Shown here piece by piece: positions 22,630 through 31,190 of a DNA stretch of 64,000 nucleotides. Below the pieces are notes generated by a model, which had not been told where the DNA came from, ran no database searches, and saw only the letters and a program-made list of their open reading frames with translations. A program made the translations under genes and the position numbers. This DNA comes from Candidatus Saccharibacteria bacterium UBA2952 (lineage in GTDB: Bacteria; Patescibacteriota; Saccharimonadia; Saccharimonadales; Saccharimonadaceae). The stretch's first letter is position 1. Each line of letters opens with the position of its first letter. The stretch covers positions 6,631-70,630 of the forward strand of contig DEBQ01000004.1 in the NCBI GenBank assembly GCA_002348605.1, read 5' to 3'.

Positions 22630-25495
22630 ATCCGGAACACGCCGTAGGGCAATTGAATACGAAAAGGACTGGGTGCAGCGCTGGAAGGCCGATCGCACGT
22701 TCGAAAAGTCGGTCGAAAACCGCCCGAAAGACAACTCATACGTATTTTACGACGGACCGCCGTTCATTAGTGGCGTGCCGCACCACGGAACCCTGCTTAG
22801 CTCCATCGTCAAAGACGCCGTGCCACGTTACCAAACCATGAAGGGCAAGCGCGTCGAACGTTTGTGGGGTTGGGACGCGCATGGCTTACCAGCAGAACGC
22901 TACACCGAAAAGAAGCTTGGTATTCATTCGCGCCAAGAAGTGCTGGAATACGGCATTGAAAAGTACATCAACGCTACCCGCGCCAACATGCTTGAAACGT
23001 CGAGCGCCTGGGAAGATGTCGTTGACCGTATCGGCCGCTGGGTCGATTTCAAGGGCGCCTACAAGACCATGGACAAGGACTACATGGAATCTATTTGGTG
23101 GGCGTTCAAGACATTATACGAAAAAGGCAAGATTTACGAAGGCGAAAAAGTACTTATGTACTGTACGCTCGACGGAACGCCGCTTTCGAAAGCCGAAGTT
23201 ACCATGGACGCCGGCGCGTACCAGGATGTGACCGAGCCGAGCGTATTCGTGAAGTTCAAACTAGAAGATGGTCGCAATCTGCTCGCCTGGACCACGACGC
23301 CATGGACGCTACCAGCCAATACGGCTCTTGCCGTTAACCAGGGTGTAACCTACGTTGAAGTCGAGCTTGACGGCGAAACGTACGTCGTTGCCAAGCCGTT
23401 GGTCGAAAAAACGTTCACCGACGAAAAACATCAGCCGCTCGATTACAAAGTCGGGAAGTCGTTCAAGGGAAGTGAGTTGGTTGGTCTGTCATACGAACCA
23501 CTTTTCGCCGACCGCGGTAAGAACGCGCATAAAGTTTGGCATGCCGACTATGTTGAAACCGAGGCCGGAACCGGCATCGTGCACCTGGCGCCAACCTACG
23601 GTGAAGAAGACTTTGAGCTCGCGAAAAAAGAAAAGTTCCCAGCTGTTCACGTTATTGACGAGAACGGGTTCTTTACCGAAGGCGACTGGAAAGGTCATAA
23701 CGTTTGGGAAATCAACAAACAGATCGCAAAAGACCTAAAAGAGCGCGGCGTGGTCTGGAAGATCGACTACATTACGCACAGCTACCCGCACTGTCACCGT
23801 TGCGGTACTAAACTTATGTACCGCGCTCACCCAAGCTGGTTCATGGACATCGATGGCCAGCGCGAAAAAATGCTCGAAAAGAACCAACCGATTAACTGGT
23901 TCCCAGCACATGTCAAAAACGGCCGGTTCGCAAAAACCGTCGAACAAGCACCGGACTGGAATATCAGCCGTGACCGCTTTTGGGCGACCGCCATGCCGGT
24001 ATGGAAGAGTGAAAGCGGCAAAACGCGTGTTGTCGGTAGCTACGCCGAACTAAAGGAACTGTCAGGTGTCGAACTCGACGATTACCACCGCCCATGGATC
24101 GACGACGTAAAATTCACGATCGACGGCGAAGAATACACTCGAATCGACAAAGTCATGGACAGCTGGTTCGAGGCTGGAAGTATGCCGTTCGCGCAGTTCC
24201 ATTACCCATTCGAAAATAAAGAAAAGTTCGAAGAAAACTTCCCGGGCGACTTCATCGTCGAATACATCGGCCAAGTCCGCGCTTGGTTCTACTACATGCA
24301 CGCCATGAGTGTGGCATTGTTCGGTGAAAACTCGTTCAAGAATGTCATCGTCACCGGTAACGTTGCCGGCAATGATGGCCGCAAGATGAGTAAAAGCTAC
24401 GGCAATTACACCGACCCGAACGAACTGATGGACAAGTTCTCGGCTGACTCGCTCCGCTTCTTACTGCTTTCAAGTCCGCTCCTAAACGGTGAAGACTTTG
24501 CACTGCAGGACAAAGAGGTAGGCGACGTCGCCCGAAAACTCGGCATGATTTGGAACATGTACGACTTCTTTACCATGTATGCCGAAGTCGACGGCTGGGA
24601 ATTCGACGGGGAACTGAAAGACCCATTAGAGGACGCCACTAACCCACTGGACATCTGGATTATAAGTCGCGTTCACCAGCTCGTTGGCGAAGTCGAAGCT
24701 CACATGGACAAATACGATATTCCGAACGCGCTCGACCCGATCCTGCCGTTCCTTGACGACGCGTCAAACTGGTACGTGCGCCGCTCGCGCCGCCGCTTCT
24801 GGAAGTCTGAAGACGACGGCGACAAGGACATGGCGTACCGCACGCTACATTACGTATTGGTTCGCCTTGCATACGTACTTGCACCGTTCACGCCGTTCTT
24901 AGCGGAAGAGCTCTACCAAAACCTGACCGGCGATGAAGAGTCAATTCATCTAAAAGATTGGATGCCTGCAGGCTCGGTCAATCAACCTGTAATAAATGAC
25001 ATGGTGCATGTTCGAGCAATAATTAATGGCGGTCTTGCTCAACGTGCTGGCTATGGAATTAAAGTACGACAACCAGTTTCAAAATTGGTACTTTTTGATA
25101 CAAAAGGAGGGCAAGATCCACTCAGAACCAAGTTTTACGAAGACATAGTCCTTGAAGAGCTTAACGCTAAAGAGATTGTTTTCGTCAATCCAAATAGTGA
25201 TGTACCGGCCGGAATTGATCCAGAACTGACACCCGAACTCAAGCGCGAAGGCCTTATGCGCGAAGTCATCCGTCACGTCCAGTCGGCCCGAAAGGCCGCC
25301 GGTCTAAACGTCGACGACCGAATAGCATTGTCACTCAGTTCCGAGGACAACGAGCTAGTAGACGCCATAAACGAACACGAAAACACTATCATGGACGAAA
25401 CACTAACCACGCAAATGGTCGAAGGTGACTTGCCGTTCATGACGACAGTCAAAGTCGAAGGCAGCGAACTTGTCATTTCGCTCGACAAAGCCTAG
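22619..25495 (+). CDS. ileS: isoleucyl-tRNA synthetase
   Basis: Charges tRNA-Ile. About 958 residues of the eukaryote-like long type. The class I signature reads VPHHGTLLS near 52-60, so the HIGH motif is HHGT with Thr at the last place; KMSKS is intact (GRKMSKSYGNYTDP). Between them lie the editing domain and a HxxCHRCG element. The anticodon domain follows. ATG 22619 is preferred to 22613, which sits only one base from AGGAG. A lower-GC patch lies at 24975-25215. T-box control supports the assignment. Confidence 0.95.
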   Translation: MKFKSGTRRRAIEYEKDWVQRWKADRTFEKSVENRPKDNSYVFYDGPPFISGVPHHGTLLSSIVKDAVPRYQTMKGKRVERLWGWDAHGLPAERYTEKKLGIHSRQEVLEYGIEKYINATRANMLETSSAWEDVVDRIGRWVDFKGAYKTMDKDYMESIWWAFKTLYEKGKIYEGEKVLMYCTLDGTPLSKAEVTMDAGAYQDVTEPSVFVKFKLEDGRNLLAWTTTPWTLPANTALAVNQGVTYVEVELDGETYVVAKPLVEKTFTDEKHQPLDYKVGKSFKGSELVGLSYEPLFADRGKNAHKVWHADYVETEAGTGIVHLAPTYGEEDFELAKKEKFPAVHVIDENGFFTEGDWKGHNVWEINKQIAKDLKERGVVWKIDYITHSYPHCHRCGTKLMYRAHPSWFMDIDGQREKMLEKNQPINWFPAHVKNGRFAKTVEQAPDWNISRDRFWATAMPVWKSESGKTRVVGSYAELKELSGVELDDYHRPWIDDVKFTIDGEEYTRIDKVMDSWFEAGSMPFAQFHYPFENKEKFEENFPGDFIVEYIGQVRAWFYYMHAMSVALFGENSFKNVIVTGNVAGNDGRKMSKSYGNYTDPNELMDKFSADSLRFLLLSSPLLNGEDFALQDKEVGDVARKLGMIWNMYDFFTMYAEVDGWEFDGELKDPLEDATNPLDIWIISRVHQLVGEVEAHMDKYDIPNALDPILPFLDDASNWYVRRSRRRFWKSEDDGDKDMAYRTLHYVLVRLAYVLAPFTPFLAEELYQNLTGDEESIHLKDWMPAGSVNQPVINDMVHVRAIINGGLAQRAGYGIKVRQPVSKLVLFDTKGGQDPLRTKFYEDIVLEELNAKEIVFVNPNSDVPAGIDPELTPELKREGLMREVIRHVQSARKAAGLNVDDRIALSLSSEDNELVDAINEHENTIMDETLTTQMVEGDLPFMTTVKVEGSELVISLDKA

Positions 25496-25512
25496 CAAGC
25501 TACAATAGGTAT

Positions 25513-26211
25513 ATGAAGAAGCTCAAGCAGCCGATCATCGGCATTGTGCCGAGTTTTGACGAGGGCAATAATATTCCGGCTGGCGGCGACGTCGAACGCG
25601 TATATCTACGGTTCGAATACACGAAGCATATCGCCGAGGTCGGTGCGGTGCCAGTTATTCTTAACCATCATATGTCGCTCGAAACCATCACCAGTATGTG
25701 CGACGGCATTGTAATTTCGGGTGGGGAAGATATAGAACCTCATTTTTACGGTGCCGAACCTATGCCGAGTACCCGCTTTAACGAGCCGAAAACGCGCTAC
25801 GTCTGGGAAATGGATTTAATAGAAGCTTGCGACAAATCTGGTCTACCTATACTTGGTATTTGCTACGGCATGCAGCGGCTGAACGTGCATTATGGCGGCA
25901 CATTGGTGCAGGACATTCCAACGCATTTACCGGACAACATTGGTCACGACACAACCCAGCACGACGTGACGTTTACGAAAGAGTTTTTGACAATGGATGG
26001 TGTAAAAACGGTTGCCTCGCGGCATCACCAGGCAATTGAGCGGCTAGGGGACGGACTCGAAGCCGTGGCGCTTGCACCCGACGGCATTATTGAAGCGGTC
26101 GTTGGTCGCGGCCACTTTGGGATGCAGTGGCACCCCGAGTCTGACTCGACCGGCGTGCATGTGTACCGCGCATTCGTTGAACACTGTGTATCACAGAAAA
26201 ATGAGAAATAG
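25513..26211 (+). CDS. class I glutamine amidotransferase, peptidase C26 (PuuD-like)
   Basis: Gamma-glutamyl hydrolase family. The 232 residues include the nucleophile elbow LGICYGMQ (Cys near 116), HHQAIERLGDG, and the catalytic His-Glu in GMQWHPESD near 206. Substrates of the family are gamma-glutamyl amines or small gamma-glutamyl compounds; here the substrate is unknown. No ammonia-accepting synthase domain is attached. TACAAT (25501-25506) is six bases before the ATG with no Shine-Dalgarno sequence, giving a leaderless mRNA. Confidence 0.85.
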   Translation: MKKLKQPIIGIVPSFDEGNNIPAGGDVERVYLRFEYTKHIAEVGAVPVILNHHMSLETITSMCDGIVISGGEDIEPHFYGAEPMPSTRFNEPKTRYVWEMDLIEACDKSGLPILGICYGMQRLNVHYGGTLVQDIPTHLPDNIGHDTTQHDVTFTKEFLTMDGVKTVASRHHQAIERLGDGLEAVALAPDGIIEAVVGRGHFGMQWHPESDSTGVHVYRAFVEHCVSQKNEK

Positions 26212-26222
26212 CTGAAAAACTA

Positions 26223-26251
26223 TTGACGCCCCCGAACCATAAGCGTATACC
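26223..26251 (+). promoter_or_regulatory. promoter of the GC-rich orphan gene
   Basis: TTGACG (26223-26228), 17 bp, TATACC (26246-26251). Confidence 0.65.
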
Positions 26252-26257
26252 TAAGGT

Positions 26258-26367
26258 AATACTTCGGGTCAAAGACAAACACAATTGAACATGACATGAG
26301 GTACGCCCTTTTCTAGGAACAGGAAAGAAGAGCGTATCTTGCCGAGCGAAGACAACGAGGAGGGGTC
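26258..26367 (+). promoter_or_regulatory. folded leader of the GC-rich orphan gene
   Basis: About 110 nt between the expected start and the ATG. TACGC/GCGTA (26323-26336 region) encloses TTTTCT/AGGAAA, two stacked helices ahead of a very strong Shine-Dalgarno GAGGAGGGG. No similarity to the leader at 5707-5908 was seen, although both precede GC-rich genes. Confidence 0.45.
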
Positions 26368-26640
26368 ATGACCCTGATCCAAACGGCGACGCCAGGGGAG
26401 GCCCTGAAGTTCGCCTTCCAAGAGGTACACCACGCCAAGGTCAGGCCATCGTCGGGGCTCTTGAACGTCGACGACATCGCCCACTGCGTGGACACGCTGT
26501 GCGCGAACCTGGGCTGCACGACAAGTGACCTGCCGCCCGCTCTCCACGACATCGCGGCCGGCACCAGCCTCGGCCTCTCGGTGACACCCACCCAGATGAT
26601 CGACGCGCTGCTCGACGCCCGCGAAGCATTCGCCGCCTGA
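26368..26640 (+). CDS. GC-rich small protein of unknown function
   Basis: Protein of 90 residues, mostly helical, with two cysteines close together (HCVDTLCANLGC has three) and no membrane segment. I recognise no family. One counted line (26521-26580) is 72% GC and nearly every codon ends in G or C, like the operon at 4421-5706 and unlike the surrounding chromosome. It has its own promoter, a strong ribosome site and stable 3' hairpins, so it forms a self-contained cassette, probably acquired. Confidence 0.6.
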   Translation: MTLIQTATPGEALKFAFQEVHHAKVRPSSGLLNVDDIAHCVDTLCANLGCTTSDLPPALHDIAAGTSLGLSVTPTQMIDALLDAREAFAA

Positions 26641-26668
26641 AAGGAGGCCGCTGCAAGACAACTTCATA

Positions 26669-26741
26669 CTGGCACCCCCATGCCAGCCTGTTTCGCCCCC
26701 AAGGGCCCCTTCTCCGTATGAGTGAGAAGGGGCCCTGAAAC
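26669..26741. repeat. stable hairpins after the GC-rich orphan gene
   Basis: CTGGCA/TGCCAG (26669-26674, 26681-26686) is followed by a perfect 13-bp stem AGGGCCCCTTCTC/GAGAAGGGGCCCT (26702-26714, 26724-26736) with outer GTTTC/GAAAC arms (26690-26694, 26737-26741). No T tract follows, so it is not a standard terminator; it may stabilise the 3' end. Confidence 0.65.
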
Positions 26742-26754
26742 ATGTCAGAGCATA

Positions 26755-26783
26755 TTGACTTTTAATACCGTTTATGCTATTAT
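26755..26783 (+). promoter_or_regulatory. promoter of the 26810-27013 gene
   Basis: TTGACT (26755-26760), 17 bp, TATTAT (26778-26783) with TGC before the -10 box, the same pattern as the promoters near 4300, 5930 and 5975. Confidence 0.8.
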
Positions 26784-26809
26784 GAAAGTATAAAGGTACA
26801 AACACAAAC

Positions 26810-27013
26810 ATGTCATTATTCCACCACTCACTCGCTTTTCAACCAGTTGACCCAATGGCCGACGGATTAGGTGACGATATTTCCGCCGAGCAGCGCGAAG
26901 AAGAGCACTTTGAACTTAATGAACAGCTGGACGGACGCTTAGCAGACGAATGGGAAGAAATCCTGACCGACGCCCGCAAAGACCCAGACTTTAGCTTCGT
27001 CAGCGAAAACTAA
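26810..27013 (+). CDS. small acidic protein, unknown
   Basis: Protein of 67 residues: a short hydrophobic start (MSLFHHSLAFQPVDPM) and then acidic helix (SAEQREEEHFELNEQLDGRLADEWEEILTDARKDPDF). No family recognised. The very good promoter 27 bp upstream and codon usage like the chromosome support a real gene. It is separated from the rhodanese gene by a 17-bp dyad. Confidence 0.55.
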   Translation: MSLFHHSLAFQPVDPMADGLGDDISAEQREEEHFELNEQLDGRLADEWEEILTDARKDPDFSFVSEN

Positions 27014-27030
27014 ACTATACATTGTATAGT
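27014..27030. promoter_or_regulatory. perfect 17-bp dyad, operator candidate
   Basis: ACTATACATTGTATAGT is a perfect palindrome around one base. It covers the expected -35 position of the rhodanese promoter (TATCAT -10 at 27040-27045), where a bound repressor would block RNA polymerase. Confidence 0.6.
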
Positions 27031-27051
27031 ACATTGTGATATCATTCTGAC

Positions 27052-27324
27052 ATGAGCAGAATCATCATCGACACACGGGAACCGTTTGAATATCAAGCAA
27101 GCCACGTACACGGCGCGGTAAATATTCCACCGATGAAGTTTATGCAGCCTGGCCTCCCGAGAGAATTGGAAGCGGTTTCTAAGGACAATGAGATTATCGT
27201 GTATTGCCGCAGCGGGCAGCGTTCGAATACGGTCGGACAAATTCTGCGCTCGCACGGTTTTACCAATATAAAGAACGGCATTAACGAGCACCACGTCGCC
27301 AAAATGCTGAAGGAATCCGCATGA
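27052..27324 (+). CDS. single-domain rhodanese-like protein
   Basis: Sulfur-carrying rhodanese domain of 90 residues. It has IDTREPFEYQASHVHGAVNIP at the start and the active-site loop YCRSGQRSN (Cys near 56), of the length used by persulfide-carrying single-domain rhodaneses; the KMLKESA tail ends the domain. TATCAT at 27040-27045 is six bases before the ATG, so it is probably leaderless. The next gene overlaps by 4 bp. Confidence 0.85.
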   Translation: MSRIIIDTREPFEYQASHVHGAVNIPPMKFMQPGLPRELEAVSKDNEIIVYCRSGQRSNTVGQILRSHGFTNIKNGINEHHVAKMLKESA

Positions 27325-27707
27325 CGGAGCTGACCGATGAGTTGTTTGACCAGCTCATCACGAGGGCAATGGACGAACTGCCGCAAGAATACATTCGTGG
27401 CTTGCAGAACGTAGCAATCGTTATGGCCGACGAGCCCGACGAACAGCAGCGTGAAAAACTGAAGCTTGGCCATGGTAACCTACTGCTAGGCCTATATGAA
27501 GGTGTGCCGCTGACGCGGCGGACTGGCAACGAGCCAGGGCTACTGCCAGATAAGATTACGTTATTTAAGAACCCAATTCTTATGGTCAGTCGTGACGAAA
27601 CAGCATTGTTCGAGCAAATCAAACGTACCTTATGGCACGAGATCGCCCATTATTACGGCCTTGACCATGACCGCATAGACCACCTTGAGCGCCGTTCAAA
27701 AGCATAG
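27321..27707 (+). CDS. zincin-like metallopeptidase family protein
   Basis: Protein of 128 residues with the motif HEIAHYYGLDHD near 110-121, i.e. HExxHxxGxxD, the zinc site of the minimal zincin family (PF06262-like). The rest fits: DQLITRAMDELPQEY at the start and RTGNEPGLLPDKITLFKNPI before the zinc helix. Substrates of this family are unknown. It is translationally coupled to the rhodanese gene by a 4-bp overlap (ATGA). Confidence 0.82.
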   Translation: MTELTDELFDQLITRAMDELPQEYIRGLQNVAIVMADEPDEQQREKLKLGHGNLLLGLYEGVPLTRRTGNEPGLLPDKITLFKNPILMVSRDETALFEQIKRTLWHEIAHYYGLDHDRIDHLERRSKA

Positions 27708-27783
27708 AAAATTCGGCGAGCAACAAGCATTAGCGTATAATAGGGGCAGAGCACTAATCATTTCGATATGAAATAAAGATGGA

Positions 27784-28917
27784 GTGACAGAGCGAGGACG
27801 GGTGAGGATAGCGCGAGGCAACCACCGAAAAACAGCTTGGCGATACGCACGAGTGTTCGTCATGGTCGTCCTCACAGCAGCCGCTTCGCTAGGGCTTAAC
27901 AAATCCCTCGTTCTTTCTGTAGCGGCCGGGCCCGAACAGGCACCGGCGGAAGAACAGACGCCTCTAACGGAGCAACAGCCAGCCCAAATTTTGCTACAAA
28001 CAGGCGAACCACAGTCCACGACTGCTGCCGAGACTAAACCGGCCGAAACGATACTGCGATGGACACCAACCGGCGTAGGAGATGTAGACGACACTTATGA
28101 CATTCGCGTCGCGACTGATCCAGCCGTTGACCCTGCTAAAAACGAGCTCACGACGGGCATTATAAAAACAGCCGATGGGTTAACCACAGCTGAATTTGAC
28201 GCCCGGGACTTAGCAGAAGGCGTTTATTATTGGCAAGTCAGGTCATGTTCGACCGCCATACCATCTGCTTGTCACGACTGGTCGGCTGTCTGGACTTTGC
28301 GTGTTGACGCGACAATACCCGCCGCACCTACGGTAGAATTTACGAGTGAGCCCTACAGCCAAACGGTTTCGTTTGCCGGACTAGCAGAGGCAGCTACCAA
28401 GGTAACCGCGAGTGTCGGCGATAGAATTTGCACAGCAACCGCAGGCGAAGATGGCACGTGGAGCTGTACCTTCGATGGTGACTTTGACTACGGCAACTAT
28501 ACGGCGACGGTCAAGACGACCGACGCCGCAGGAAACGCAAGTCCGGACGTGTTACTAGATTTCAGCGTCAAAGAACTGTTTGTTGCCCCTGTTATAACGC
28601 AGGCAGAACTCCCACCGGTGCTCGAAATTGTACCTGTTGACGAAACACCCGAAAATAAGGTTGAGCAAAAGCCGGTTACATCGGTCATCGATGTCGTGAA
28701 TGTAGGAGCGGCTACCGATGAGAATTTAGATACCCCCACGGTTCCTATAAAACCATTATCGACCGAAGGCGGCATTATTCAATCAAGCGAAAATGGCTGG
28801 CAAATACTTGGTCTGCCTTGGTTCTTGTGGGCGGGAAGTGGCGCAGGAATTGCAGGAGCGTTCTGGGCGTTCGGCGTGCCGGTGCCGCGTCGGCTGACCT
28901 CTATTATCAGTTCGTAA
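27784..28917 (+). CDS. surface-anchored Ig-like protein
   Basis: Exported protein of up to 377 residues. A basic start and hydrophobic segment (about 20-45) form a signal or anchor. Then comes a Pro/Glu/Thr spacer, a fibronectin/Ig-like module (about 85-175, ending VYYWQVRSCSTAIPSACHDWSAVWTLRVD), a second Ig-like module (about 178-270, VTASVGDRICTATAGEDGTWSC), a spacer, and a C-terminal hydrophobic segment near 343-365. Cysteine pairs suggest disulfides. Starts at GTG 27784 or 27802; the latter has GAGGA close by. TATAAT lies at 27736-27741. Confidence 0.65.
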   Translation: MTERGRVRIARGNHRKTAWRYARVFVMVVLTAAASLGLNKSLVLSVAAGPEQAPAEEQTPLTEQQPAQILLQTGEPQSTTAAETKPAETILRWTPTGVGDVDDTYDIRVATDPAVDPAKNELTTGIIKTADGLTTAEFDARDLAEGVYYWQVRSCSTAIPSACHDWSAVWTLRVDATIPAAPTVEFTSEPYSQTVSFAGLAEAATKVTASVGDRICTATAGEDGTWSCTFDGDFDYGNYTATVKTTDAAGNASPDVLLDFSVKELFVAPVITQAELPPVLEIVPVDETPENKVEQKPVTSVIDVVNVGAATDENLDTPTVPIKPLSTEGGIIQSSENGWQILGLPWFLWAGSGAGIAGAFWAFGVPVPRRLTSIISS

Positions 28918-28983
28918 TAATAGCCTGAAAATGCCTGATTTTTTGGAAGTGCTATACTTGTGATAGCATAACCGGTAATTTTC

Positions 28984-29871
28984 ATGCCTTCGACGAAACA
29001 TAAAAGCAGGGGTATCCATAAGAAGGCCGCACGCGGCCTGCTTCATACGTTTATACCCCACAAGGGAAATGGTTACCGTCCCCACTTAATCCGACCACTA
29101 GGCCTACTACTCGTACTTGCAGCCGTACTCGTACTGCAGTTTCTTGCTATGACCCCGAAGGTAGGGTCAGTCAAGGCGCCAGCAACTGATTTCTCACACC
29201 AGTCGCTCCTCAATGAGACCAATAAGGTGCGCCGACAGCACGGCGCACCGCTTATTAATCTGAACACCGACCTCAGCACGGCTGCGCGGCTAAAAGCCCA
29301 AGATATGCTGGTACGCCAATATTGGGCGCACGTCGCTCCAGACGGCACAACACCATGGTATTGGTTCCGCGAAGTGAACTACCGGTACGACTTCGCGGCC
29401 GAGAATTTAGCTAAAGGCTTTCAGACACCGCTGGGTGTTGTAGCGGCGTGGATGGATTCAGAAGAGCACCGGAACAACATGTTAAGCAGAGACTACCAAG
29501 ATGTCGGTTTCGGCGTTGCCGAAGGGACGCTGAATGGCGAGCAGACGACTGTCGTAGTGGCAATGTACGGGTCGCCAATCGGAGACCCTGTCCTAAGTGA
29601 CAGTGAGGTGTTAGCTACTACTGAAGGAGGTATGAACCCGATTACTCGCTTTGGCGTAGGGTTGCAGTCGCTTGGACCCTTCACGCTTGGCTCGATCGCA
29701 TTGCTATCGCTGACGATTCTGGTAGGCCTGCTTGCACATGCATACCGCGACAAGCTGCCTGCGCCAATGCGAAAAAGCTGGAAACGCCACCATGGGCTGT
29801 ATACCGCAATTCTTACGGCCGGCCTAGTCGCTATGCTGATTCTGCTGTACGGCGGCGGCCAAATTCTGTAG
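28984..29871 (+). CDS. CAP (SCP/PR1) domain membrane protein
   Basis: Protein of 295 residues. A basic N terminus and one hydrophobic helix (about 38-57) are followed by a CAP domain (about 74-200) with characteristic segments HGAPLINLNTDLSTAARLKAQ, YWAHVAPDGTTPWYWF, AAENLAKGF, and SEEHRNNMLSRDYQDVGFG. Two more hydrophobic segments close the protein (about 228-245 and 272-292). CAP proteins are extracellular with varied roles; none is assigned here. It follows the Ig-like surface protein. Confidence 0.82.
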   Translation: MPSTKHKSRGIHKKAARGLLHTFIPHKGNGYRPHLIRPLGLLLVLAAVLVLQFLAMTPKVGSVKAPATDFSHQSLLNETNKVRRQHGAPLINLNTDLSTAARLKAQDMLVRQYWAHVAPDGTTPWYWFREVNYRYDFAAENLAKGFQTPLGVVAAWMDSEEHRNNMLSRDYQDVGFGVAEGTLNGEQTTVVVAMYGSPIGDPVLSDSEVLATTEGGMNPITRFGVGLQSLGPFTLGSIALLSLTILVGLLAHAYRDKLPAPMRKSWKRHHGLYTAILTAGLVAMLILLYGGGQIL

Positions 29872-29881
29872 ACTTAAGCTC

Positions 29882-30694
29882 ATGAACGTCACCAAAGCGA
29901 TTATTCCGGTAGCCGGCTGGGGAACCCGCCGTTTGCCAATTACCAAGACGATTGAAAAATGCATGCTGCCAATTGGCAACCGGCCGCTCGTGGACTACGT
30001 AGTGCAGGATTGTCTTAAGGCGGGTATTACAGATTTATATTTTGTAGTGGGCGAACAAAGTACACAGTTACAAGATTATTACCGATCGAATATCCCGTTA
30101 AATGACTATTTACGTCGTAACGGTAAGGAAGACAAGTTGGCACTCATTGCTCCAATCGACGATGTGCAACTACACTTCATCGTGCAGCCCGGGCAGGGCA
30201 AGTACGGTACAGCAGTGCCAATCACGTTGGCGGCTCCATACATCGAGGACGGGGAGTCCGTCGTCGTGCTAATGGGCGACGACTTTATTTGGAACGAAGA
30301 TGGCTCAAGCGAAGTCGCGCGGTTACTCGAAGCAACTCCTGAAGGGGATTGCGGCTTACTTGCGGCACGCATCGACAAAAATGAGGTATCAAAATACGGC
30401 GTAATTGAAACGGACGAGCAGGGTAACTATGTGCAAATCGTAGACCAGCCGACTCCAGAAGAAGCACCGAGCGACCTGATTAATATTTCTAAATACATTC
30501 TAACTAAAGAGGTTATTGATTTAGCACGCGGTCTGCAACCGGCACATAACGGCGAATACCAACTGCCAGACGCAATTAACCAGTACGTTACTGGCGGTGG
30601 TAGGGTAAAGGTCGTGCCCGCTCAGGGTGAGTACCTTGACGGCGGTTCAGTCGAAGGCTGGCTACACGCCAACAATGTGGTCGTTGGTAATTAG
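29882..30694 (+). CDS. galU: UTP-glucose-1-phosphate uridylyltransferase-like nucleotidyltransferase
   Basis: Makes a nucleotide sugar from a sugar phosphate and NTP. The 270 residues begin with the signature KAIIPVAGWGTRRLPITKTIEKCMLP and show VVLMGDDFIW (metal Asp) and YGVIETDEQGNY, then FKYI-like ISKYILTKEVID and GGSVEGWLHAN near the end. The loop reads AGWGTRR rather than AGLGTRF, so the exact sugar is uncertain. TAGACT (29869-29874) lies seven bases before ATG. It likely feeds surface glycan synthesis. Confidence 0.82.
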   Translation: MNVTKAIIPVAGWGTRRLPITKTIEKCMLPIGNRPLVDYVVQDCLKAGITDLYFVVGEQSTQLQDYYRSNIPLNDYLRRNGKEDKLALIAPIDDVQLHFIVQPGQGKYGTAVPITLAAPYIEDGESVVVLMGDDFIWNEDGSSEVARLLEATPEGDCGLLAARIDKNEVSKYGVIETDEQGNYVQIVDQPTPEEAPSDLINISKYILTKEVIDLARGLQPAHNGEYQLPDAINQYVTGGGRVKVVPAQGEYLDGGSVEGWLHANNVVVGN

Positions 30695-30711
30695 GGCAGG
30701 GTCACCAACGG

Positions 30712-30740
30712 TTGAACAAACCGCCTACATCTGTTAAAAT
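30712..30740 (+). promoter_or_regulatory. promoter of rplU
   Basis: TTGAAC (30712-30717), 17 bp, TAAAAT (30735-30740). A hairpin CGTTGGT/ACCAACG (30682-30688, 30704-30710) lies just upstream over the end of the previous gene. Confidence 0.7.
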
Positions 30741-30773
30741 ACTCTAAGTTCAATAAGTAAAACGAAGGAAATC

Positions 30774-31082
30774 ATGAAAGCAGTCGTGAAAGTCGGTGGC
30801 AAACAATACGTTGTTGCCGAAAAAGAGACCCTCCTGGTGGACCGCCTCCCGGATGGAACTAAAGAGCTCACACTCGACGCTATGCTGGTAATCGACGGTG
30901 ACAAAACTACCGTAGGAACACCACTAGTAAAGGGCGTGGCCGTCAAAGCCAAGGTAGTAGAAGACGAAGTTAAGGGCGACAAGCTCCGCGTCATTCGCTA
31001 CAAGGCCAAAAAGCGCGTTCACAAAGAAATGGGTCACCGGCAAAAGTATAGCCGGATCCAAGTCGCCTCAATCGGCAAATAA
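30774..31082 (+). CDS. rplU: 50S ribosomal protein L21
   Basis: Protein bL21 of 102 residues, binding 23S rRNA. The whole sequence fits the family: MKAVVKVGGKQYVVAEKETL at the start, then the GTPLVKGVAVKAKVVED strand and the C-terminal KRVHKEMGHRQKYSRIQV signature. In most bacteria rpmA (L27) follows in the same operon; here a terminator follows directly and rpmA is absent from the window. A Shine-Dalgarno GAAGGA precedes the ATG. Confidence 0.95.
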   Translation: MKAVVKVGGKQYVVAEKETLLVDRLPDGTKELTLDAMLVIDGDKTTVGTPLVKGVAVKAKVVEDEVKGDKLRVIRYKAKKRVHKEMGHRQKYSRIQVASIGK

Positions 31083-31086
31083 TTAG

Positions 31087-31121
31087 AAAATGCTCTGCCC
31101 ATACAACAGCAGGGCATTTTT
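31087..31121 (+). terminator. terminator after rplU
   Basis: AAAATGCTCTGC (31087-31098) pairs with GCAGGGCATTTT (31109-31120) with one mismatch, followed by T. Confidence 0.85.
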
Positions 31122-31190
31122 AATTGGTGTAAACTCTTTTTACTCTGGTATACTCCCATCATAGAACCGTAAGCGAAAAGGTGCATTCGA

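Noticed and set aside
29659..29673. GGGTTGCAGTCGCTT, identical to part of the structured-element core
   Set aside because: It is inside the CAP-domain gene, in frame (VGLQSLG), and has no surrounding inverted arms; taken as chance.
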